Origin: Perilla frutescens | Lineage: Eukaryota; Streptophyta; Magnoliopsida; Lamiales; Lamiaceae | Length of the DNA stretch: 64,000 bases | Direction of reading: 5' to 3' | Assembly (NCBI GenBank): GCA_026008535.1 | Contig: BRKX01000009.1 | Span: forward strand, 47,427,001 to 47,491,000 | Shown: positions 54,576 to 64,000 of the stretch, one piece after another | Position numbering within the stretch: the stretch's first letter is position 1 | Layout: the number at the start of each line of letters is the position of its first letter | Notes under the pieces: generated by a model | Seen by the model: the letters and a program-made list of their open reading frames with translations, nothing else | Database searches by the model: none | Told to the model about the DNA's origin: nothing | Position numbers and translations under genes: made by a program

Positions 54576-55129
54576 GAGGCCGGATCAGTTTTGAATTAGT
54601 GGGCCTAAGTATTCCTATTTCATTCAAAAGGGTCCAAATGTTTGGCTAAGTAGTTTATTGCATATTATGCTTATCGTAAGGTTTGTGCTAGGGTTATAGT
54701 CGTGCTCCCTAGACTATATAAATGCTTTTGTTTATGAAATGAAGATAGGAAAGTATTAACCTAGCTGCCTTCTCTTACTTCTCTATTAACTCTCCCATTT
54801 CTTCTATATTTATCTTCCATTTCTTCCATCAAGATCACACCTTTATATATACCTTGTCATAATTACATCACTAGCTCCAAGATAGGGAAAGGAAAAAAAA
54901 TTACAAATTCCATAACATTTACATATCTATTAGCAAATTGCTAGTAACATTTTAGATACATGGTATGGACACATTATTAATTAGTTAATGACCAATTGAT
55001 AATCATAATGTTGTTGTGCTACAACAAATACAAATTATCAGATTATGCATACGTAAAGTTTTCATTGTGTATATCTTAAAAAATAGAACATAAATTGAAA
55101 GAAATGTTGTTCTTGTACCGATGACTGTC
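54576..55129 (+). other. possible LTR-like or promoter-like segment, then AT-rich DNA
   Basis: GCTAGGGTTATAGTCGTG, CCCTAGACTATATAAATGC and a CT-rich stretch follow in the order of a plant promoter and leader or an LTR. No termini or partner found. From about 54860 on, nothing recognised. Confidence 0.3.
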
Positions 55130-58100
55130 AGTCTGGAGCTTGTTGAATTTGTGAAAGAAAGTTCGCTACTTTCAATAAAATCATTTGCTATTTGAAAAAA
55201 AACGTATTGCTATTAACCACACATAAGTTTCATAGTTCCAGATAAACAATTTGCTGACAAACACACAAAAATTCGTTAATCACCCTAACATATGTATTAC
55301 AGATGTTAAACTAAGTGCTATACATATGTTAAACTAAGTGCTATACATATGTTTACTACACACATATATTTGTTAGTTACAGGTAAATAATTTGTTAATA
55401 AATACACAAAACTTCGTTACTCTAAATAAAATCATCTGTTATTTGACAATTAAACGTTTTTCTTCTATTTACAACAAGTAAACAATTTGCTAACAAACAC
55501 ACAAAAAATCGCTAATTAATCAACCTAACATATGTATTATAGATGTTAAAAGTAGATGCTATACAAATATTTAGTATACATATATATTTGCTAGTTACAA
55601 GTAAATAATTTACAAACATATACACAAAACATCGCTACTCTAAATAAAAATCATTTGCTATTTTACAGCTAAATATTTTGCTATTTACAACACATATATT
55701 TGCTAGTTAGATGTAAACAATTTGTTGACAAACTCACGAATTCACTAATCACCCTAACATATGTATTACATATGTTAAAATTAACTGTTACACAAATATT
55801 TATTACACACATGTATTTATTAGTTACAGTTAAATGATTTGTTAACATATAAAAGAAAATATGTTTTACACACAACTATATGAAATTGTATGTATTGTTG
55901 TAGCTGTTTTGCTAACAGTATCAATTTTATTTGCTACCAATAGGGTCCATGTATTTTCACATAAATAAATGTTCAATACTTATTGATAAATAAATATATG
56001 TTTGCTAGTTACACGTAACAGTTTGCTCACAAACAGATAAAAAATCGTTAATCACCCTAACATATATATTACAAATGTTAAAATTAACTGCTATACAGAT
56101 ATTTAGTACACATATATATTTGCTAGTTGCAGGTAAACAATTTGCGAACATATGTACAAAACATCGCTACTCTAAATAAAATCATTTGCTAGTTTACAAC
56201 TATGCATTTTGCTATTTACAACGTATATATTTGCTAGTTACATGTAAACAATTTGTTAACAAACTCACAAAAATTCATTAATCACCCTAACATATGTATT
56301 ACCTATGTTAAAATTAATTGTTATACAAATGTTTATTACACACATGTATTTGCAAGTTACAATTAAACAATTTGTTGACATATGAAAGAAAATATGTTTT
56401 ACATACAACTATATGAAATTGTATGTATTGTCGTAGTTGTTTTGCTAAAGGTATCGATTTTATTTGCTATCAATAGGGTCCGTCTATTTTCAAATAAATA
56501 AATGTTCAATACTTATTGATAAATGAACATTGTACTGATCTCTCACATAAGTAGCATTTTGAAAACAATTAATATGCAATCTGAAACCTATAAATTTGTA
56601 CAACCGATAATATTTAATATTATGCATTTTTTAAAATAATGGCTTCAATGTTGTTGGGATCATCCTCGCATGACACCGTATAGTATAGATTTTTCTTATC
56701 AAATATGTGTTGCTTGTAAATGTTACTATCTGAGCCAAGGATTGCAGTGTAATATTTAGCTCTGAGGTACTTCATCTATTTCACGTTGATATTTGTGATT
56801 CAGGAGTTCTAATTTATAACCTCTCTTTCTTTATATGTTTCCGTAGTTGCCTTAGACGTCTTCAACACCATGTTGATCCCCGCACCATTTCCCTAATCGT
56901 AAATTCAACCAATTAAGCATATGTATCGAGCATGGACAATATCACAAATTATGTTCTTAATCATATACATAATTTTGAGAAAGAAACAATTATATATGCA
57001 CAGTTTTAACATACCTTATCACCACATCACAACGAGGTTGCATGATTGTCAACCATTTTTTCTTTTAATTTTCCATTCACCATTTACGCCTCAATGATCT
57101 GGTTGAATAACATTCACATATCATGAATAATGAAAATTGTAAGCTATAAATATGTTGGTATCACGAATAAGTAAACCATATGATAATATGCATACATATA
57201 TTTGTTAGTTACAGTTAAACAATTTGCTAACATATATGCAAAACTTTGCTACTCCAGATAAAATCATTTGTTATTTGATAGTTAAACATTTAGCTATTTA
57301 CAACACATATGTTTGCTAGTTACAGGTAAACCATTTCCTAACAAACACACAAAAATTTGCTAAGCGCCCTAAAATTAACTTTTATTTTTTAAATAGCAAA
57401 TCATATCAAATCATACAAATGTTAAAATTAACTGTTATACCGATGCTTACTTTACACGTATATTTGCTAGTTACAATTAAATGATTTGCTAAAATATATA
57501 CAAAAATTTGCTACTCCATATAAAATCATTTGCTATTAGACACCTAAAGATTGTGCTATTTAAAATTAAACAACTTGCTAGTTATAGTTAAGCAATTTAC
57601 TTCACATATATGTTTGCTAGTTATACGTAAACAATTTGCTAACAAACCCACAAAAATTCGATAATCTCTCTAAATTAACCGCTATTTTAAAACAGAAAAA
57701 TCATATAAACTAGTATATGTGTTAAAATTAATTAACTGTTATGCAGGTGTTTATTATACACATATATTTGCTAGTTATAGTTAAACAATTTGCTAACATA
57801 TACACAAAAATTCGCATCTCCAAATAAAATCATTTGCTAATAGACAATTAAACATTTTGCTATTTACAATTAAACAACTTACTAATCATAGTTAAGCAAT
57901 ATACTTCACACACATGTTTGCTAGTTACAAGTAAACATATTATTTGCTATGATTCCTCTTAGCATTTGCAAAAGAAATTCCGATAAGCACAATTTCATAT
58001 AGTTGCAATCATAGTGCATAATACTTGCTAACAACTTATATATGATTTGCTATGATTCCTTATAATATTTAATTTTCTAAGATAATATCATATATACGCT

Positions 58101-58470
58101 AATAGGAAATTAAATTTGCTTTTATGTGACTTAACAATTGTTATGCTATTATCATTTATTTGCTAACCAACAACATATGCCTCTTTGCACAATATAAACA
58201 ACAAAGCAGATCACATTTTTGAAAATATACTACTATGTAACTTAACATTTGCTAAGATAATATTATTTATTTGCTAATCAGCAACATATACATAATTTTT
58301 ATAATATAAAAAAAATCATAATTTCGAAAAATTTGTTATTATACACCTTAAAACTTGCTATGATTTTATCAATTGTTTTGCTATTATGCGCTTTAAAACA
58401 TGCTAATGATATAACAAACATTTGCTAATTGTAAAAATCATACGTTATATGCAAATAAACATTTTGTTGA
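55130..58470. repeat. degenerate tandem array rich in TTTGCTA words
   Basis: Words TTTGCTAGTTACA, AAACAATTTGCTAACA, ACACAAAA.TCGCTA, AATAAAATCATTTGCTA and ATTTGCTATTTACAAC recur in fixed order with a period of about 225-305 bp (CACCCTAACATATGTATTA at about 55282, 55520, 55747, 56051 and 56281). A longer unit repeats once with a shift of about 535 bp (55640-55980 and 56175-56525). The array becomes irregular after 57950. Interrupted at 56640-57130 by non-repetitive sequence. No transposase or satellite family recognised. Confidence 0.72.
56640..56900 (-). pseudogene. possible host-gene fragment inside the array
   Basis: The minus strand shows coding-like runs broken by stops: MVLKTSKATTETYKEREV, then KYLRAKYYTAILGSDSNI and KKNLYYTVSCEDDPNNIE. 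An overlapping frame reads LELLNHKYQREIDEV. No family is assigned. It sits in a non-repetitive gap of the TTTGCTA array. Confidence 0.3.
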
Positions 58471-59276
58471 TGAGATTTTCCACTATTTTTTTGGGATATA
58501 TCTCCTACTAAACCATCTCTCTATGTAATCACATACCTTTTTTTCTACGACTATTTCATTCGTACAAATTCATTATAATATATTTAGAAAAAAAAAATCA
58601 CACACGCGCATACACATGAATATATATAATGTGTCTACGAGAAAAAATCACCAATCATATCTACAAAACAAAGAATGGGATTAATAGTTGTGCGAGAGCA
58701 GAGAAGATAATGGTAGCATCATCTAAATACAAATCTTTAAACACATATTTGCTAAAATCATTAATAATATGCAACTAAAATATGGTCTCAAAATCAACGA
58801 CCAAAGGAAATACAATTAAAAAGACAATATTACTTTAAAGGAACGATGTTATAAAATCTAATTTATAATATGAGCGGTCGGAATGCATATTTTGACGAAG
58901 AATGCTCTCCAATATTACTGATTTCTCATGAGGAAAAGGATCTGAAAATTTTGTTTAAAGCTGTTGCATCACCATATACCTAGTTTCTTGATAACTGACC
59001 ATTTTCTTTATTTTTTTGATGTCAAGGGTAACCCCCAGCCGCTATCTAAGTACGCACCAGGTTAACTCCGTCTTGTGTAATAATCTGCAAACCACACGGG
59101 GGAGGTAAGCTATTTTCTCTTGATATGATAGTACGTATGTAACTCCAAAACTAATTAAATTTCACACAGATTCATCTTGCTCATGACGATCTGGATGGAG
59201 GGATTGTGAGCTATCATGTGCTATAGTAGGAATATGATTAGATTTTAATTGTTGAGGATTATGGCGAAAAAGTTTC
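58471..59276. other. intergenic stretch with a repeat-like patch
   Basis: No gene. 59027-59107 (GTAACCCCCAGCCGCTATC ... CCACACGGGGGAGGTAAGC) looks like a dispersed short repeat with complementary ends (CCCCC / GGGGG), possibly SINE-like, but this is unproven. Confidence 0.4.
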
Positions 59277-59284
59277 ATCATATT
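59277..59284 (+). repeat. hAT target-site duplication, left copy
   Basis: ATCATATT, identical to 62835-62842. Confidence 0.82.
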
Positions 59285-62200
59285 TAGGGCTGGAAATGAG
59301 CCAAACTACTCGCAAAATATTCGGGTATCGGCTCAAAAAAAAGCTCGCTTGAGACTGGCTCGTTTATTAAACGAGCGGAGCTCGAGCCTGCTAAATGAGC
59401 TCGTCATTTTCTCGGTTCGTCGAGCTCGCGAGATAGCTCGGCCCGTGAGCTTCCCGAACTTTTTAACGAGCTGTCTCATGAACTGTCTCGCGGGCTGGCT
59501 CATGAGTAGTTAAACGAGCTGAGCTCAAGCTGAGCTCGCGAGTACTTAAACGAGTCGAGCTCGAGCCGGGCTCGCGAGCTATCTCACGAGCATGACTCAT
59601 GAGTACTTAAATGAGTTGAGGTCGAGCCAGGTTCGCGAGCTATTTGATTTAGAACTCGAGACACATATTATTTTTGTAATTTTTAAAATATTATTTATTT
59701 ATATTGTAACTTTTCTAAAATTAATACTTCTCATCAAAAATAAAATGAAATTAATGGCATTAACTATTGAACTAATATTATTAAAATTAAAAAATCAATG
59801 ATCAAGAGTAACAATTATATACACAAACAGACAAACTAATGAACTATATATGTACATATTATATATTTATATATAATATAGTTATCTTATTTACAATTTT
59901 ACACAGTATATTAGTATAATAAATAATAATAATATGAAATGTGAAATGATATTATATTAATATTATCAAAATTAAGAAATTGAACGCTCAATAATAAATA
60001 TTGGTGCGTCGTTTTTCACCAAAAATAAATGTTCCGACTTTCGTCGGCAAGCCCACACTGCAGAGTACAGTGGCGAGCGGGATCGTCTCCCAAAGGACCG
60101 ATGAGAACTTCTCTTGACCTTCAATCTGCGTGACCAAATCTTTAAAAGAGGTTTTGTGTGATTTATACAGCAAAATAAATTAAATAATTAAATAAACAAC
60201 TAGCGAAAATAGATGAGCAGAGAGAACGAATTTTAAATCAATAAAGGTATTCCGGATCCAACAAACTCCACTCCACTTATAAAGACCGATCACAGATGCA
60301 AGAATTAACTAATCAAACCATGCAAATCAGTTATTGCCATCGAAGACGCTTCTGACATGACCTAATCTCTCCATACAGTTTCGATAATTAAGAAGACGCT
60401 TCATCAATTATTCTCTAATCGGTTGACAACTGTAAGAGACGCTCTTTAAGTTTAATGAACACAAGAGAGACCCGACTCTTAATCTTACAGACTCTGACGC
60501 AGGACTGTGAAATTAACTTTGTTATTCTCCTATTTTTGAGCAACCGTTTTGCCACTATTTAAACATAATCCACAATTACGTATGGATGATTTAACTGGCT
60601 TGTAATTAATCTCAACCTACCGAATATTTGCAATTATTCAATAGACTAAGAATAATTATCAATTCGAAATTCAAGAACAACAGGTACATGCATTAATTAA
60701 TTATGAACGAATAAATTAGATCTCACAGTTTGTATAAGTGGAGCTTCGTCGTCGTCACCGGAATATAAGTAGATTAGCTAACAACCATGCTTGAATCGAG
60801 CAACAGAAATATTTCGAAGCCAAGTAATGATTCGAAGGAAGAAAAGAAAATAAGAATCTGAATTAAAACATGTTCGAGCTGCTTCTTCCTCGCGTCTAAT
60901 GTGTGTCTTGAATTAAAACTAGAATCCTAATATATATCTACAAACCATAAAAAGATAGAATTCTAATAGGAAATAAAATCCTAATCTAGATAAACATGGT
61001 AATTCCTATGCAAAAGACTCCTAAAGGCGGTTAAAAGGTGTATTTCCGCGCCCAGGTCTAAACTTAGGCCGAGGATTGGATTTAGCCAGCCCAAAACGCG
61101 TATCCAAGCCCAACTTCTAGAATTTCTGCTCCGGTTTTCCAGCTGCAAAGCCTTTCGGCCTGATTTGCTCAGACTCGAAATTGGCTCTATGTTTTCCTTA
61201 GCCTCTTTTTGCACCAAAAACATGCCATTTTCTCCATCTTTGAAACACATCCCTACACAACTCAATAAACACATCATTCTACCAATATCCACAAATATAG
61301 GGCAATTAATTAGGAGAAAATGCATCAAAAGATAGTAATAAAAACAAGTAAAAGACGACCTATCAAATACTAAGTTATAAGAGAAATTATGAATAATATT
61401 TACAAAATAATATTTCTCAATTCATTAAATAATAAATATGAAGTGAAATCAATAATATTAATATAATATTATCAAAATTAAGAAATCAGATGCTTAACAC
61501 AAGTGTAGATGAGTAGTAAAAGAAATTAAAGAAAAGAGAAAATTAACAATATATAGTATATCAAATCAATATTATTAAACTAATATTATCGAAAGTGACA
61601 AAATAATAAAGGAAAATGAAAATTAATAAAAAATATAATTAATCAAATGTTCAAGAGTAATAATATTCTTAGCATCAATGTTGTATAGTTAATCTTAAAC
61701 TCTTAGTTAAATATACTACTGTCTATCGATTAGTATTCTAGTATATAATCACCATTGACTGATAAGAATGTATATAACATGTGGGAAAAGATAGATTATA
61801 TTCCATCTTAGATTATTAGTTATAACTTATATGAATATAAGTTATAAATTATAAATTATAAATTTATAATTTGTGTAAAGTAATAAAGGAAAAATGAAAT
61901 TAAAAAATTAAGATTAATATTGACAACTTGACAAATAATACTCATCATTAAATATTAATACATGAAATTAAATCAATGATATTAAATTAACATTATCAAA
62001 AGTAACAAAGTAATAAAGAAAAAATGAAATTAACACAAATTAAAACTAATCAAATGTTCAATAGTAAAAATATTATTAGCACCGATGTTATATAGTTAAT
62101 TTTAACCTCTTAGTTATATAAACTAACATCTATTATAGCATATAGTCGATATTAATTAAAATGTACAATAAAAGTGAAAAAAAAAATTAACAAACATTAA

Positions 62201-62834
62201 GACTTATATTGACAAAATAATCATTCTCAATTCATTAAATAAGAAATATTAAATAAGAAATATTAAATGAAATAAATGATATTGAAAACATAATAATTTC
62301 TCAAAAAATTTTTATCAAAATTAAGAAATCAAATATTCAAGATAAAAAATATTCTTATTTCTTAGTAGTTAGCACAAATGTTATATAGTTAATCTTATAT
62401 TCTTAGTTATATATACTATTTGTATTATAGTATATAATTTATATAACTATAGTTTATATTAGTTAATATGTACATATCAATTAAAAAATTAACACTAACA
62501 TTAAATAAGCTAAACTAAGAATAATAATTAAACAAATTAAGAATTAGTAGTCTCTTAAATAATATAAAATGGTTAATTTATAAACTATCTTAATATATTG
62601 GAATATGATATGACTTATGACTTATAGTATAATTCTCCATGTAAACGAGCTCGAGTTTCGAGCCCGAGTTCAAGCTCCAATTTTAAATAATCGAGTCGAG
62701 TTCGAGCTCGGGCTCGAATTTTAAATAATCTAGTCGAGCCCAAGTCTAGCTCGAGCCGAGCTCGAACTCGAGCCCACGAATAACCAAATAAGCCGAATTC
62801 GAACCCGGTGATACTCGGCTCGTATACAATCCTA
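59285..62834. mobile_element. non-autonomous hAT transposon with nested solo LTR
   Basis: Flanked by a perfect 8-bp duplication ATCATATT. Termini are TAGGGCTG and its near inverse (CAATCCTA at the right, inverse TAGGATTG). Both ends carry clusters of GAGCTCG/CGAGC words (59330-59640 and 62645-62820), typical subterminal repeats of this kind of element. The interior is AT-rich with no transposase. A 1364-bp solo LTR (60002-61365) is nested in it, so the hAT itself is about 2.2 kb. Confidence 0.82.
60002..61365 (-). mobile_element. solo LTR nested in the hAT element
   Basis: Ends TGGTGCGTCG and GACGACCTATCA; flanked by AATAT (59997-60001) and AATAC (61366-61370), a 4-of-5 match. Reverse-complemented it starts TGATAGGTCG, like Athila/Tat-type LTRs. 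60981-61328 is open but is LTR sequence, not a gene. The inserted parent element lost its interior by LTR recombination after landing in the hAT. Confidence 0.75.
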
Positions 62835-62842
62835 ATCATATT
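62835..62842 (+). repeat. hAT target-site duplication, right copy
   Basis: ATCATATT, identical to 59277-59284. Confidence 0.82.
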
Positions 62843-63299
62843 AATTTAAATATTTTATAAAATATATATGGACCTATAAATGAGAAAAACGGAAAGTATG
62901 TTTAGAATTTCTCATATAAAAAAAACATAGTATAACCCAAGCTAAGAGAAAACCCAATAAATAAGGTGCCTATATACAATAACGTTGTACCAAAATTTAT
63001 TGTCTAAATCAATTATGAAATTCAAATTGAAAATGTTTCTAGACAGAGGTTAAATTCTAAATAATCAATCACTACAAATTTGTTATCTATTGTAAAACAA
63101 ACTATTGTCTAAACTACATATCAAAATTATTTGATAGACAACCGTCTATGTGAGAATTCTTGTCTATCAGACAATTTTGTATTAATATTAGTATAAATAG
63201 ATAAATAGATAATCAATACCAAAAAATAATAATTATATAATTTCTTCTTGTTGTAAGGAAAATATCTTATACTTAGATATTTTGAAGAGATGGACAAAT
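62843..63299. other. possible degenerate CACTA-type subterminal repeats
   Basis: 62975-63180 holds scattered TTGTCTA / TAGACAA words in both orientations (TAGACAACCGTCTA, CTTGTCTATCAGACAA) and one CACTACAAATTTG. They resemble the subterminal words of the element at 18868-22803 but are too decayed to define ends. Confidence 0.35.
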
Positions 63300-64000
63300 A
63301 AATAACGTCCCACTTATTTGTCTAGTGCCCAAAACGGACCGTACTTCTAATAATAGAGGACCCCCATGGCCGCTTGTAGGAAGGATTTCACTACGTCAGA
63401 ATTCAAAGATTTTTTTGGATAAAGAGAGATCGTTAAACAAATTTTTATTTGATCTATTCGGTGGTCCTTTCTCTTTTTCTTTTTATTTTTTTAGTGGTCT
63501 TCATTCCCCTCTCCACCCCCGTTTCTTTTTTTCAGTTTCTTTTTTCATTTTTTAATTTTTAATTTTTTTATAAATATATATTTAATTTTTTGAATTAATT
63601 TATTTTTTTTAAATAAATATATACGTACCCTAAAATGAAAGTAGTGAACCCTAAAATTGAATTGAATTAATTTAATTTAATTTTTGTATCTGGCATCTCG
63701 CTTAATGCATTCACTCAATGCTAACGCGTGAGCTCATGCATTCGCTCGTTGCTAACGCGGGAGCTCATGCATTGGGTTTGATATAAAATGAAGATTAAAA
63801 CACTAGAAAAATAAAAAAAATGAAAAAATAAAAACAAATCAAGAAAAAAAGAAAAATAAAATGGGGGTTGTCAGACGCTTCATAGGTAATGATACTTCAT
63901 TTTATTGCTAGTGATACTTAATTCATACATGGTAGTACTTGTTGTCTAGAGCATCAACAAACATATTAAAAAAAAAAAAGATAAACGAATCAACTTAATT
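63300..64000 (+). repeat. dispersed modular repeat, copy C (runs to window edge)
   Basis: Shares with copy A the AAATAAATATATACGTACCCT unit, AAAATTGAATTGAATTAATTT, the GCTAACGCGTGAGCTCATGCA block ending TTTGATAT, an A-rich tract and GTGATACTT-type words (63888-63930). Here the GCTAACGCG block is itself duplicated (63718-63745 and 63750-63772). Confidence 0.6.

Noticed and set aside
60981..61328. 115-residue open frame inside the hAT element as a transposase fragment
   Set aside because: It lies wholly inside a solo LTR and lacks any hAT dimerisation or catalytic motif.

Overview
The window looks like nuclear DNA of a flowering plant, most likely a eudicot and perhaps an asterid. The grounds are AT-rich intergenic sequence, nested LTR retrotransposons with tRNA-Asp primer sites, Stowaway-like MITEs, CACTA and hAT elements, and two intronless berberine-bridge-enzyme-like (BBE-like) genes with plant TATA boxes and secretion signals. 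I cannot name the species from sequence alone. No rRNA, tRNA, CRISPR or organellar gene block was seen.

Only two intact host genes are supported. They are BBE-like flavin oxidoreductases at 25890-27473 and 48828-50408, both on the minus strand. They are nearly identical, with about ten substitutions and a different last few residues, and homology extends into both flanks. They form a recent duplicated pair whose copies are now separated by about 21 kb of transposable elements. Other host-derived sequence is broken: exons of a 3-hydroxyisobutyryl-CoA hydrolase-like gene carried inside a CACTA transposon (21319-22149), and a truncated RabA-type GTPase first exon (53262-53553).

Layout. 1-2667: end of a minus-strand Athila/Tat-type element (gag with three stops, primer site, LTR). 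2668-3650: dispersed modular repeat, copy A. 3748-5658: solo LTR with a perfect TGGAC duplication. 6540-9408: decayed LINE 3' end split by a 1.3-kb insertion. 9409-11155: internally deleted chromovirus. 11156-18613: gag-protease-only LTR element. 18868-22803: CACTA element with captured exons. 22893-24980: imperfect large inverted repeat. 24989-25083: MITE. 25665-27955: BBE-like gene copy 1. 30210-31837: solo LTR. 32929-39679: 3' LTR, pol and partial gag of a Tekay-like element. 39680-40281: truncated MITE. 40282-46024: second gag-protease-only LTR element. 46549-48386: element full of a TTTTAGCAC minisatellite. 48650-50885: BBE-like gene copy 2. 51162-52700: dispersed repeat copy B, inverted, with an AGTATCACTAATTAG array. 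53262-53553: Rab fragment. 55130-58470: degenerate arrays rich in TTGCTA. 59285-62834: non-autonomous hAT element with an exact 8-bp duplication and a nested solo LTR. 63300-64000: dispersed repeat copy C.

How it works together. The BBE-like enzymes are predicted secreted, glycosylated, bicovalent-FAD oxidases of the cell wall or apoplast. The rest is a record of transposition, element-element nesting, LTR-LTR recombination (at least three solo LTRs) and deletion. All boundaries and counts were read by eye; no database search or alignment program was available.
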